From NCBI GenBank assembly GCA_948469885.1, contig CAOKMT010000012.1, forward strand, positions 1-58,425: a DNA stretch of 58,425 bases, written 5' to 3'. Position 1 is the first letter of the stretch, and every line of letters starts with the position of its first letter. This document shows, piece after piece, positions 8,219-15,334 of this stretch. Below the pieces are notes generated by a model. The model saw only the letters and a list, made by a program, of their open reading frames with translations, had not been told where the DNA came from and did no database searches. Position numbers and translations under genes: made by a program. Origin of the DNA: an uncultured Sporosarcina sp. (lineage in GTDB: Bacteria > Bacillota > Bacilli > Bacillales_A > Planococcaceae).

Positions 8219-8455
8219 ATGGCAAAGATTGCAGTAGAAGAACCATTTGAAGATGTGAAAACAGCATTGGAAGAAAAAGGGCATACAGTCACGATGTTCA
8301 ATACAGACCAGGACGTGACAGGGTATGACCTTGGAGTTGTGAGAGCAATCAACGAAGGAAATAACGATGAATTCAACTTTCCTGTCGTCAGCATGAAAGG
8401 AATGTCCATTGACGATGCGGTACAAGCTGTTGAAAGCAAACTAAGTCAAGTTTGA
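8219..8455 (+). CDS. YkuS family protein (UPF0180)
   Basis: A 78-residue acidic protein beginning MAKIAVEEPFEDVKTALEEK. It matches the short YkuS/UPF0180 family, which has no established function. The ATG at 8219 is preceded by GGAGG with 9 bp spacing; an ATG at 8210 touches the ribosome site and is unlikely. It stands alone between the divergent phaQ promoter and a SASP gene on the same strand. Confidence 0.8.
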   Translation: MAKIAVEEPFEDVKTALEEKGHTVTMFNTDQDVTGYDLGVVRAINEGNNDEFNFPVVSMKGMSIDDAVQAVESKLSQV

Positions 8456-8527
8456 ATATATTTCCCGGGAATTAATCTAATCTTAGTAATTAAATGGGAA
8501 TTAATAGCAAATCGGGGTGTGGAACGG

Positions 8528-8809
8528 ATGGCAAATCGCAACAATATATTAGTTCCTGAGGCACGTAAACAGTTAGATCGCTTAAAAGCCCAAATCGTCC
8601 AATCACAGAAGATTGAGGATCGTCATTCTTCTAAAGATAAATATGAAATTGCCAGCGAACTCGGAATCCCACTGACGAAAAATGATGATAATGGGACACT
8701 CACCTCAAAAGAAGCGGGTAAAATTGGCGGGCCGATCGGTGGCCCTATTGGTGGTCAGATGGTCAAAGAAATGGTGAGAATGGCACAAGAAGAAATGCAA
8801 AAGAAATGA
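8528..8809 (+). CDS. Alpha/beta-type small acid-soluble spore protein (SASP)
   Basis: A 93-residue SASP that coats and protects DNA in the dormant spore. Both family blocks are present: KYEIASELGI, which holds the germination protease site, and GKIGGPIGG followed by QMVKEMVRMAQEEM. The GGPI unit is doubled (GGPIGGPIGG), unlike the paralogue at 10564. Start MANRNN was chosen because GGGGTG lies 8 bp upstream; a GTG three codons earlier is less likely. A perfect 10-bp terminator follows. Expression would be expected from sigma-G in the forespore, but I could not identify a convincing sigma-G promoter. Confidence 0.93.
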   Translation: MANRNNILVPEARKQLDRLKAQIVQSQKIEDRHSSKDKYEIASELGIPLTKNDDNGTLTSKEAGKIGGPIGGPIGGQMVKEMVRMAQEEMQKK

Positions 8810-8817
8810 ACAAACAA

Positions 8818-8850
8818 CGGATCCCTTCACAAGGGATCCGCTTTGCTTCT
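8818..8850 (+). terminator. Terminator of the SASP gene
   Basis: CGGATCCCTT and AAGGGATCCG form a perfect 10-bp stem around a CAC loop, followed by CTTTGCTTCTT, 9 bp after the stop codon. Confidence 0.75.
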
Positions 8851-8870
8851 TGCATTAAACACAGGTCAGC

Positions 8871-10040
8871 TCAAATGGCAATGAAGTGGCCGAATAACGA
8901 GACGAGGATCACACTAACAATCCCGACAGAAACCGCGGCGATAAGTCCAATGGAGAACGGTTTGAGCCCAAGACCTTTAAATAATTTGAAATCTGTTGAT
9001 AACCCGACGCCCGCCATGGCGATTCCGAGCATATACGTTGCACCGAAAGAACTCCAAGTTTTATAAAAACTTTCCCAAGTTGTAAGATCAAGCAAACCAA
9101 ATGCAGTACCTGTTTGCGTCACCATCATGTCCCCCGCTGTCCTCACAAGGGCTAGGAGTAAAAAGCCAATGACGAAAAGTGGTATGAGCTTGTACCATTT
9201 CGGTATTTGTGATTTGTTGTTCTTTTCTTTTTCTCCAGCATTTTTAAAAAACAAATAAGATATGAACGGAATCACAGCAATGATGAACAAATTTCTAGTC
9301 AATTTCGTGACTGTTGCGACATCGACTACTTTTTCAATATCATACATTTGATTGTAAATGAGGGCCGCCCCCGTCACTTGTGCTGTATCGTGGATAGCAG
9401 TCCCTAAAAACAAACCTGCTTTAACCGGATCGTCGGCAAAGAAAGTATGTGCCAAATAAGGGTAAAAAAGCATACCGACTAAACCGAATACTGTAATATT
9501 AGCAACCGCATAAGATATTTCATTGTCTTTCGCTTTGACGACAGGGGATGTCGCCATAATCGCTGTCACACCGCAAATTCCTGTTCCACAAGCAATTAAC
9601 GTACCAAGGCGATTGGACTGTTGCATTTTCTTCGTGAAATATAAGGTCACGGCCAATCCACAAGATATACAGGCTACAATAAGTGGCAACCCCCATGCAC
9701 CAAGTTTCAACGCCTCCGCAAGGCTTAAACGGAGTCCGAGCAATATAATCCCTGTTCGTAAAGCATATTTTAATGAAAATGCGACACCTTGCCTAAAGAC
9801 AGTGTGTAGCCCGATTGTATTGCGGATCACAATGCCAATTAATATTGCCACAAATATACCGGAAATCGGACTTGAACTTCCTTCCGGTAGTAGGTTGAGT
9901 TTAACAATGAGTAAGCCGAGCAAATCCGCGACGTAAATCCCGAACATAATTAACAGAAAGCAAATGAAAACGCCTGGCAATATATGTATAATCTTTCGAT
10001 TAAAATTCATAAACCAATTTGTATTTTTTTCTTCTTTCAT
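8871..10040 (-). CDS. YeiH/UPF0324 family putative sulfate exporter
   Basis: A 389-residue integral membrane protein with about ten hydrophobic segments. Family signatures visible are ISGIFVAILIGIVIRN, the block LRTGIILLGLRLSLAEALK, GTGICGVTAIMATSPVVKAK, and GLFLGTAIHDTAQVTGAA. Members are called putative sulfate exporters, but the substrate is rarely proven. GTGGGGGA precedes the ATG. It is a single gene running toward a SASP gene. Nothing in the neighbourhood indicates taurine or sulfonate metabolism, so the physiological role is open. Confidence 0.88.
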   Translation of the reverse strand: MKEEKNTNWFMNFNRKIIHILPGVFICFLLIMFGIYVADLLGLLIVKLNLLPEGSSSPISGIFVAILIGIVIRNTIGLHTVFRQGVAFSLKYALRTGIILLGLRLSLAEALKLGAWGLPLIVACISCGLAVTLYFTKKMQQSNRLGTLIACGTGICGVTAIMATSPVVKAKDNEISYAVANITVFGLVGMLFYPYLAHTFFADDPVKAGLFLGTAIHDTAQVTGAALIYNQMYDIEKVVDVATVTKLTRNLFIIAVIPFISYLFFKNAGEKEKNNKSQIPKWYKLIPLFVIGFLLLALVRTAGDMMVTQTGTAFGLLDLTTWESFYKTWSSFGATYMLGIAMAGVGLSTDFKLFKGLGLKPFSIGLIAAVSVGIVSVILVSLFGHFIAI

Positions 10041-10160
10041 TACTTTCCCCCACTTTGTTTGAAGAAATCTTTTCCTTTATGGTAACAGGAAAATTTATGG
10101 AAAAGTGTCTTTTTATAAAAAATATTTTAAAATCGCACTATTCGTTTCATTTTTCAATAT

Positions 10161-10190
10161 AAAAGGCCCTTCACTTGTATGGAAGGGCTT
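10161..10190 (-). terminator. Terminator of the 49-residue ORF
   Basis: On the minus strand GCCCTTC and GAAGGGC pair around a nine-base loop and run into CTTTTAT. It sits about 45 bp past the stop of the small gene at 10235, which supports that gene being real. Confidence 0.6.
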
Positions 10191-10234
10191 GTACTAAGGC
10201 TGGTTGCCACAACTTTTTCGTTGCACACTTGCCT

Positions 10235-10384
10235 TCATTTATTTCGATTATTCTTTTTAGCGGATTGGTTTTGCCCAATCACTTTTAAATCATCTACACT
10301 TTTATCATACCCATATCCGTATTCTTCTCGATCTTTCTCATTATCATGTTGCCCCGTAGGTCCTTTTTGATTGTTCGTTGACAC
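10235..10384 (-). CDS. Small hydrophilic protein of 49 residues, unknown
   Basis: I do not recognise this protein. It is very polar, with no membrane segment, and contains QKGPTGQHDNEKDREEYGYG and a basic Lys/Asn-rich tail. The start is a GTG with GGAGGTG exactly 6 bp upstream; upstream in-frame ATG codons lack such a site (one overlaps it). A terminator on the same strand follows. It lies between two SASP genes and, like the minor SASPs of Bacillus, is small and hydrophilic, so a spore protein is possible but not shown. Confidence 0.6.
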   Translation of the reverse strand: MSTNNQKGPTGQHDNEKDREEYGYGYDKSVDDLKVIGQNQSAKKNNRNK

Positions 10385-10563
10385 GCCACTCACCTCCATG
10401 CACGTAGCTTGGGTCAACTTAACACTTTTATGCCAATGAAATTTCCTGCGACCTACTTTCTAAAAAGAATAGAAATCACTTCTTTGTAAAGTTCCACCAC
10501 ACTTGAGTAAAATCGCATTTGTTCTCTTTTTCAGGAAACACTATAACCGAGGAGGAGAAAAAT

Positions 10564-10830
10564 ATGTCCCGTAAAAAGAAAATTTTAGTGCCTGAAGCAC
10601 GACAACAATTGGACCGATTCAAAAAACAGGTAATGAAAGCGAAAGGTTTTGAAGCCGAAGATGCCGACAGTGTGAAATATGAAGTGGCCAACGAGCTTGG
10701 CATTCGACTTTCACAAAATGATAATGGCGAACTCACTTCCGCACAAGCTGGAAAAATCGGAGGTCCGATCGGCGGAAACATGGTGAAAGAGATGGTTAGG
10801 CTCGCACAAGAACAAATGGCTAGAAAATAA
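10564..10830 (+). CDS. Alpha/beta-type small acid-soluble spore protein (second copy)
   Basis: An 88-residue SASP paralogous to the one at 8528. Shared blocks are KILVPEARQQLDRFK, VKYEVANELGIRL with the protease cleavage region, and GKIGGPIGGNMVKEMVRLAQ. It has the single GGPIGG unit usual for the family. A strong GAGGAGG site lies before the ATG; the in-frame extension to 10519 has none. Two SASP genes within 2 kb suggest local duplication with divergence. Its spore role is DNA binding and UV protection. Confidence 0.93.
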   Translation: MSRKKKILVPEARQQLDRFKKQVMKAKGFEAEDADSVKYEVANELGIRLSQNDNGELTSAQAGKIGGPIGGNMVKEMVRLAQEQMARK

Positions 10831-10835
10831 ATAAA

Positions 10836-10866
10836 CCGCTGGCCTATTTTATGTAGGTCAGCGGCT
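10836..10866. terminator. Bidirectional terminator between SASP and thioredoxin-like genes
   Basis: CCGCTGGCCTA pairs with TAGGTCAGCGG (one G-T pair) around a short loop. The T-rich side lies on the minus strand, serving the thioredoxin-like gene; the SASP gene also ends here. Confidence 0.7.
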
Positions 10867-10881
10867 TTCAATGGACGTCAC

Positions 10882-11199
10882 TTACGCTGGAAGTCCGTTA
10901 ATAAATGCTTCGATTTCTTCTTGTGTTTTTCGGTCCTTACTAACAAAGCGCCCCACTTCTTCGCCTTCATGGAAAGCGACAAAACTTGGTATACCGAAAA
11001 TATTAAGTTCCCCACACAAATCGATAAACTGATCCCGGTCTACGGAGACAAATGTATATTCCGGATAATCCACTTCAATTCTTGGTAAAATCGGTTCAAT
11101 GACCGTACAGTCTGGGCACCAATCTGCTGTAAACAAAAAGATGACCCGCTCTTCCTTCTTCAACTCTTCAAATTGCTCCATTGATTGTAATTGTTCCAT
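10882..11199 (-). CDS. Thioredoxin-like protein (YtpP type)
   Basis: A 105-residue single-domain thioredoxin fold. The redox motif is WCPDC (C28, C31), differing from the WCGPC of TrxA; the cis-proline is in FGIPSFVAF. The segments DRDQFIDLCGELNIFGIPSF and GRFVSKDRKTQEEI resemble the Bacillus YtpP family, which lacks a known partner. It is cytoplasmic, with no signal peptide. Start MEQLQSMEQ was chosen because a GGGGGG site lies 7 bp before it; the ATG five codons earlier has no site. Confidence 0.87.
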   Translation of the reverse strand: MEQLQSMEQFEELKKEERVIFLFTADWCPDCTVIEPILPRIEVDYPEYTFVSVDRDQFIDLCGELNIFGIPSFVAFHEGEEVGRFVSKDRKTQEEIEAFINGLPA

Positions 11200-11345
11200 T
11201 GATAATCCCCCCATAAACGGTTCTATTCGGCTTCATCACGCCATATTGTGCCTATTTATCGTACAGAAACAATTTGACAGAGTAAAGAAACTAGCTAGCG
11301 CATCCCTTATTATATTAAAATACTTAAAAGATTTTTCTAATATTA

Positions 11346-11375
11346 TTGACAAATAGATTTCTAACCTGTTAGAAT
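11346..11375 (+). promoter_or_regulatory. Promoter of the AGCS symporter gene
   Basis: TTGACA (11346-11351) and TAGAAT (11370-11375) are 18 bp apart, a strong sigma-A match. Initiation near 11382 would give an untranslated leader of about 240 bases before the symporter ATG at 11622, starting just ahead of the long palindrome at 11389-11464. Confidence 0.65.
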
Positions 11376-11388
11376 ATTCGATGTCGCT

Positions 11389-11464
11389 ATTTTGGATTAA
11401 TTTAAACTTTATATTTATTTCTATATTTAAAGTTTAAATTATCATAATATTACTAATCCGAAAT
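11389..11464 (+). promoter_or_regulatory. Long AT-rich stem-loop in the symporter leader
   Basis: Two nested inverted repeats are visible. Inner arms 11399-11411 and 11428-11440 pair perfectly over 13 bp. Outer arms ATTTTGGATTA (11389-11399) and TAATCCGAAAT (11454-11464) pair at 10 of 11 positions. No T tract follows, so it is not an ordinary terminator. It could be an RNA switch, an mRNA-stabilising stem or a protein-binding palindrome; I do not recognise a known riboswitch. Confidence 0.55.
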
Positions 11465-11522
11465 CGATTTAAATGTTTTTATTTCAATTTCTGTTTAATT
11501 TGAAAGGAGCGGAGACACCAGC

Positions 11523-11570
11523 ATGGCGGAGCCCTTTCGATCCGCATTGTTTGATGGCAATAATCTTTAA
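11523..11570 (+). CDS. Candidate 15-codon leader peptide upstream of the symporter
   Basis: ATG at 11523 opens a 15-residue frame, MAEPFRSALFDGNNL, ending at TAA 11568-11570. GGAG lies 8 bp before the ATG, within a purine-rich AAAGGAGCGGAG. The first codons overlap a possible GCGGA/TCCGC hairpin. It lies 51 bp before the symporter start, within the predicted leader. A translated leader could couple ribosome progress to symporter expression. The frame is short enough to be chance, so confidence is limited. Confidence 0.4.
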   Translation: MAEPFRSALFDGNNL

Positions 11571-11621
11571 CATACTGGATAAAAATATTATCATTCTATT
11601 TACTGTATAAAGGAGATTAGC

Positions 11622-12983
11622 ATGGAAAAATTGATGGATGGAATCATGGTGATTACAAACTTTATTTGGGGACTTCCAATGATTCTTTTACTTTTAGGTG
11701 GGGGCATTTTCCTCACAATCCGACTTGGCTTTTTTCAATTTCGTTACTTACCCCATATTATGCAACAAACTTTCGGGAAAATTTTCAGTAAAAGTGATGC
11801 ACCAGGCACTTTAACTCCTTTCCAGGCGACCGCATCCGCGTTGGCATCGACAATGGGAGCGGCCAATATCGTCGGTGTACCAGTCGCCATTGCGCTCGGT
11901 GGTCCCGGTGCTGTGTTTTGGATGTGGATGGTTGCTTTAATCGGAATGGCGACAAAGTATTCCGAAGTTGTATTGGGTATAAAATACCGACATAAAAATG
12001 AAGCCGGCGAATATGTCGGCGGTCCAATGTATTACATAGGTGAAGGTTTAGGCTGGAAAAAAGTGGCCTACCTATTCTCTTTTGCATTAATGATTCAAAT
12101 CTTTGCAAGTACAATGGTTCAATCCAACTCAATTGCTACAACGGTAGAAGGTGCTTTCGGCATTCCGGCGTTGTGGACAGGTATCATCGTGATCGTTCTT
12201 GTTGGTCTAGTCGCATACGGCGGTATTAAAACGATCGGAAAAGTATCTGAGAAGCTCATTCCAATGATGGTATTCATTTACCTGGTTTGTTCACTTATTG
12301 TGATAGGGTCCAATTTTGCGGAAGTTCCAGCTGCCTTTGCACTCATTTTCAAACATGCATTCGCACCTATTTCAGCTGCTGGTGGATTTGTAGGCGCAGG
12401 CATCGCTGCTGCGATTCGCTGGGGACTTGCGCGCGGAATTTACTCCAACGAATCAGGAATGGGAACTGCTCCGATTGCACACGCAGCAGCACAAAACGAT
12501 CATCCGGCAAAACAAGGTTTCTGGGGTGTTTTTGAAGTCATTGTGGATACGTTGGTCGTTTGTACCATTACTGCATTAGTAGTCCTTACTTCAGGCGCTT
12601 GGTTACAAATCGAACCTAATGATGCGTCAACGATGGTGACTCATGCTTTTGCAAACGTTTTCGGCGCTTCTTTGGGAGGCTCGATCGTTTCCATTACGCT
12701 TTTCCTTTTCGTCATTACAACCGTTATCATTATTATTTATTATGGTGAAAAACAAGCAGAGTTTTTATTCGGATTAAAGTTCTCAAAAGTGATGCGATTC
12801 GTTTACATGGTCGCTATTTTGCTCGGTGCCATGGGAAGTTTAGAATTCATTTGGCAATTCTTGGATACCTTACTCGCCTTTGTTGTTATTCCAAACGTCA
12901 TCGCTTTATTGTTTTTAAGCAAGGAAGTTCGCACAGTTACAAAAGATTACTTTACCAACCATTTTAAACGCGCTGGCAAATAA
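11622..12983 (+). CDS. Sodium:alanine/glycine symporter (AGCS family)
   Basis: A 453-residue transporter with about eleven membrane spans. Family signatures are TPFQATASALASTMGAANIVGV, GGPGAVFWMWMVALIGMATKYSEV (quoted in part by family), YVGGPMYYI, and ARGIYSNESGMGTAPIAHAA. AGCS proteins import alanine, glycine or glutamine with sodium; the sequence does not fix which one. AAAGGAG precedes the ATG. It is a single gene with its own strong promoter, a structured 240-base leader and a terminator, so post-initiation control is likely. Confidence 0.92.
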   Translation: MEKLMDGIMVITNFIWGLPMILLLLGGGIFLTIRLGFFQFRYLPHIMQQTFGKIFSKSDAPGTLTPFQATASALASTMGAANIVGVPVAIALGGPGAVFWMWMVALIGMATKYSEVVLGIKYRHKNEAGEYVGGPMYYIGEGLGWKKVAYLFSFALMIQIFASTMVQSNSIATTVEGAFGIPALWTGIIVIVLVGLVAYGGIKTIGKVSEKLIPMMVFIYLVCSLIVIGSNFAEVPAAFALIFKHAFAPISAAGGFVGAGIAAAIRWGLARGIYSNESGMGTAPIAHAAAQNDHPAKQGFWGVFEVIVDTLVVCTITALVVLTSGAWLQIEPNDASTMVTHAFANVFGASLGGSIVSITLFLFVITTVIIIIYYGEKQAEFLFGLKFSKVMRFVYMVAILLGAMGSLEFIWQFLDTLLAFVVIPNVIALLFLSKEVRTVTKDYFTNHFKRAGK

Positions 12984-12986
12984 CTG

Positions 12987-13013
12987 AAAAGGATGCAATC
13001 CGCATCCTTTTTT
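12987..13013 (+). terminator. Terminator of the symporter gene
   Basis: AAAAGGATGC and GCATCCTTTT pair around AATCC and end in a T run, 5 bp after the stop. Confidence 0.85.
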
Positions 13014-13019
13014 AGTTGA

Positions 13020-13037
13020 GTGAGTTGATTAACTCAC
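13020..13037. repeat. Short perfect inverted repeat
   Basis: GTGAGTT and AACTCAC form a perfect 7-bp stem around GATT, just after the symporter terminator. It has no T tract. It could be an operator or a remnant hairpin; no function can be read. Confidence 0.4.
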
Positions 13038-13066
13038 CGGAAATTATAAGCGCTGAAGGCATTGTT

Positions 13067-13144
13067 TAGCTGTGATAGGCGTGAGCCGGACTGTTGGCGT
13101 GGAGAACTTTTCCACATAGACAGTTCAGCCCACGCCTGAAGCTA
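13067..13144. repeat. 78-bp imperfect palindrome (REP/MITE-like or structured RNA)
   Basis: TAGCT...AGCTA encloses AGGCGTG (13077-13083) and CACGCCT (13131-13137). Inside, the arms GCCGGACTGT and ACAGTTCAGC pair with G-T wobbles, and GTGGA/TCCAC caps the stem around a short loop. Over 27 bp the arms match at most positions and several mismatches are G-U compatible. The block is more GC-rich than the flanks. It lies in the 350-bp gap between the symporter and ilvA, with no other gene visible there. No T-box is present. Confidence 0.6.
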
Positions 13145-13333
13145 GAAAGCCTCCGCTCGGAACCAAAATCGAAGGATTAGTTAAGTGTGAAATTGAAGAT
13201 AGAACGACATAATTTCGGGTTAACTAATTTCTTGAAATAACTAAGTCTTATTTGTGAAAATTTACACATTCTTTCGATTTTATGTTATCATGGGCAAATG
13301 ATATATATAGATATCGGAGGTAGTAAAATTACT

Positions 13334-14602
13334 ATGACATTAAAAAGTATGGAGAAGAAGTCAATGCATATAGAAGACATTTTAATCGCTTATCAATTTT
13401 TAAAAGATGCTGTCGTCCACACGCCATTGCAGAAAAACGAACGTTTATCCGAAAAATACGACTGTCACGTTTACGTGAAAAGAGAAGACTTACAACATGT
13501 ACGTTCCTTCAAACTACGCGGAGCCTATTATAAAATAAAAAATATCGAAACAGAGGCTCGCGACAAAGGCGTTGTTTGTGCAAGTGCTGGAAACCATGCG
13601 CAAGGGGTTGCTTATGCATGTGCTCACCTGAAAATAGATGCAAAAATCTTTATGCCCCAAACGACACCGAACCAAAAAATCGATCAAGTTAAAATGTTCG
13701 GCCGTGATTATGTAGAAATTATTTTAGTCGGAGATACATTTGATGATTCTTCCGCTAAAGCATTGGAATACGCACTGTCAGAAGACAGAATATTCATTCA
13801 CCCTTTTGACGATTTGGACATTATTGCTGGACAAGGTACTGTCGCAATTGAAATTATGAATGATATTGAAGAACCGATCGACTATGTTTTTTCAGCGATC
13901 GGAGGCGGAGGTTTGGCGGCTGGTTTAAGTACGTATATCAAAAACGTATCTCCTCATACGCGAATGATCGGTGTTGAACCCGCCGGTGCAGGAAGCATGA
14001 AAGCGGCATTGGAAAACAAAGACGTCATTGCATTGGAAAAGATTGACAAATTCGTGGACGGAGCCGCTGTCCAATGTGTCGGGAAACAAACGTATGAAAT
14101 TTGCCGAAAATACTTAACGGAAGTCGCACTCGTTCCAGAAGGAAAAGTGTGCTCCACCATTTTAGAGTTATACAACCAGCATGCAATCATCGCCGAGCCG
14201 GCAGGAGCTTTGTCAATTGCGGCGCTCGATCAATACAAAGACCAAATTAAAGGGAAATCCGTTGTTTGTGTCATTAGTGGCGGGAATAATGATATTGGAC
14301 GCATGCAGGAAATTAAAGAGAAATCACTGATCCATGAAGGACTTCTTTATTATTTCATCGTCAATTTCCCGCAACGGGCGGGTGCACTCCGTCAATTCTT
14401 GGATGAAGTGCTTGGACCTGAAGATGACATCAGCACGTTCGAATATACGAAAAAGAACAATAAAGAAAGCGGACCAGGACTTGTTGGGATTGAATTGAAG
14501 CGTAGCGAGGATTATGCAGGTCTCATCGAGCGGATGAATCAGAGCGGTTTCGCTTATAAAGAAGTGAATAAAGATAGCACGTTGTTTGAACTGCTTATCT
14601 AA
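13334..14602 (+). CDS. ilvA: Threonine dehydratase (threonine deaminase)
   Basis: This PLP enzyme converts threonine to 2-oxobutyrate, the first step to isoleucine. It is 422 residues, the same length as the B. subtilis protein. The PLP lysine is K60 in RSFKLRGAYY; SAGNHAQG is the phosphate/substrate loop, and GGGGLAAG and SGGNNDIGR complete the cofactor site. The C-terminal 90 residues (LLYYFIVNFPQRAGALRQFL onward) are one ACT-like regulatory domain, as in the Bacillus type rather than the two-domain E. coli form. Start MTLKSMEK matches the family length and has GGAGG 13 bp upstream; MHIEDI with a closer GGAG is an alternative. No leader peptide or T-box was found. Confidence 0.95.
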   Translation: MTLKSMEKKSMHIEDILIAYQFLKDAVVHTPLQKNERLSEKYDCHVYVKREDLQHVRSFKLRGAYYKIKNIETEARDKGVVCASAGNHAQGVAYACAHLKIDAKIFMPQTTPNQKIDQVKMFGRDYVEIILVGDTFDDSSAKALEYALSEDRIFIHPFDDLDIIAGQGTVAIEIMNDIEEPIDYVFSAIGGGGLAAGLSTYIKNVSPHTRMIGVEPAGAGSMKAALENKDVIALEKIDKFVDGAAVQCVGKQTYEICRKYLTEVALVPEGKVCSTILELYNQHAIIAEPAGALSIAALDQYKDQIKGKSVVCVISGGNNDIGRMQEIKEKSLIHEGLLYYFIVNFPQRAGALRQFLDEVLGPEDDISTFEYTKKNNKESGPGLVGIELKRSEDYAGLIERMNQSGFAYKEVNKDSTLFELLI

Positions 14603-14607
14603 TGACT

Positions 14608-14639
14608 AAAAGGACAGCTTATTGAAAAGCTGTCCTTTT
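14608..14639. terminator. Bidirectional terminator between ilvA and the DinB gene
   Basis: AAAAGGACAGCTT and AAGCTGTCCTTTT form a perfect 13-bp stem with A and T runs on both sides, serving both convergent genes. Confidence 0.9.
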
Positions 14640-14650
14640 GTATGATCACT

Positions 14651-15112
14651 TTATGTCAATTTATTTAGCGCATCAATGGCACCCGCATGCGTCCCTTCAT
14701 GCCATGCGAGAAACTGAACGATGCCTTCGACTGTATCGATCGTCATGATATCGTCCCCTATGACAAGAGGTTCCGCCATTTTTTCATCTAGTTTCCCTTC
14801 GAGGAAAGGAATGATCCATTTTAGTTGTTCCCGTAAGATGGCGAGTAGTTCTTCCCCCGTCGGCACAGCCCCTTCCCATAGTGCTGGACTCGAACCATCA
14901 TCAAATAACACCATCCATTCAGGATGCACCGGTTCATACGATGGGAAACTTTGCTGAACGAACTTTTCCATCGTGACAAAAATATGACCTGCTTGCCAAC
15001 GAATATTGTTATTGAATCCTTCAGGTTGGAAGTCCCATTTTGTCTCTTTCACCCGCTTCACACGCCCTATCGTGTGCATGCGTGCCAATCTTAATTGTTG
15101 AATCGTTGCGAT
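14651..15112 (-). CDS. DinB-family protein, probable AUC start
   Basis: A 153-residue four-helix DinB/YfiT-like protein. The metal-site helices show NNIRWQAGHIF and FLAWHEGTHAGAIDAL, with two conserved histidines in the second. Such proteins are putative metal-dependent thiol transferases; no substrate is known here. The only in-frame standard start is a TTG at 15088, whose product lacks part of helix 1 and has no ribosome site near. GGGGAGG lies exactly 6 bp before an in-frame ATC at 15112, giving IATIQQLRLARMHTIGR, which completes helix 1. I therefore prefer the ATC start; it is unusual and matched by two other genes in this window. Confidence 0.75.
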   Translation of the reverse strand: MATIQQLRLARMHTIGRVKRVKETKWDFQPEGFNNNIRWQAGHIFVTMEKFVQQSFPSYEPVHPEWMVLFDDGSSPALWEGAVPTGEELLAILREQLKWIIPFLEGKLDEKMAEPLVIGDDIMTIDTVEGIVQFLAWHEGTHAGAIDALNKLT

Positions 15113-15258
15113 TGAAATCCTCCCCTTTTCAACAAACTTGTAATAGTCATTGTAAACTATTTGAATCTTTTTTTAAATGAAGTAGCTTACTGCATGATGA
15201 ATAATAATATGTCATCTGACTCTTTTTTATTTCTCGCTGTTTTTCTCCCCCGTAATTA

Positions 15259-15288
15259 TGTTATAATTATTTTAGGAACTGGTACTAA
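15259..15288 (+). promoter_or_regulatory. fabI promoter with FapR operator
   Basis: An extended -10 box TGTTATAAT (TATAAT at 15262-15267) has no clear -35. Immediately downstream the 17-mer TTAGGAACTGGTACTAA (15272-15288) matches the FapR pattern TTAGTAC-N-GTACTAA with one weaker half. FapR represses fatty acid synthesis genes in Bacillus and is released by malonyl-CoA. The site covers the predicted start of transcription, the usual placement for repression. Confidence 0.75.
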
Positions 15289-15334
15289 TAACAACTATAA
15301 ATAAAATGAATACTTTATTATTGGAGGTTAAATA

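Noticed and set aside
8452-8481. Sigma-G promoter before the first SASP gene (TGAATA near 8452).
   Set aside because: The -10 at the right distance does not resemble CATACTA, so the match is too weak to annotate.
11382-11621. Glycine riboswitch before the AGCS symporter.
   Set aside because: The tandem aptamer hallmarks of the glycine riboswitch are absent from the leader.
13014-13333. A T-box or trp/ilv-type attenuator before ilvA.
   Set aside because: No T-box core (GGTGGAACCGCG) or leader peptide rich in Ile/Thr/Val was found; only the palindromes listed.
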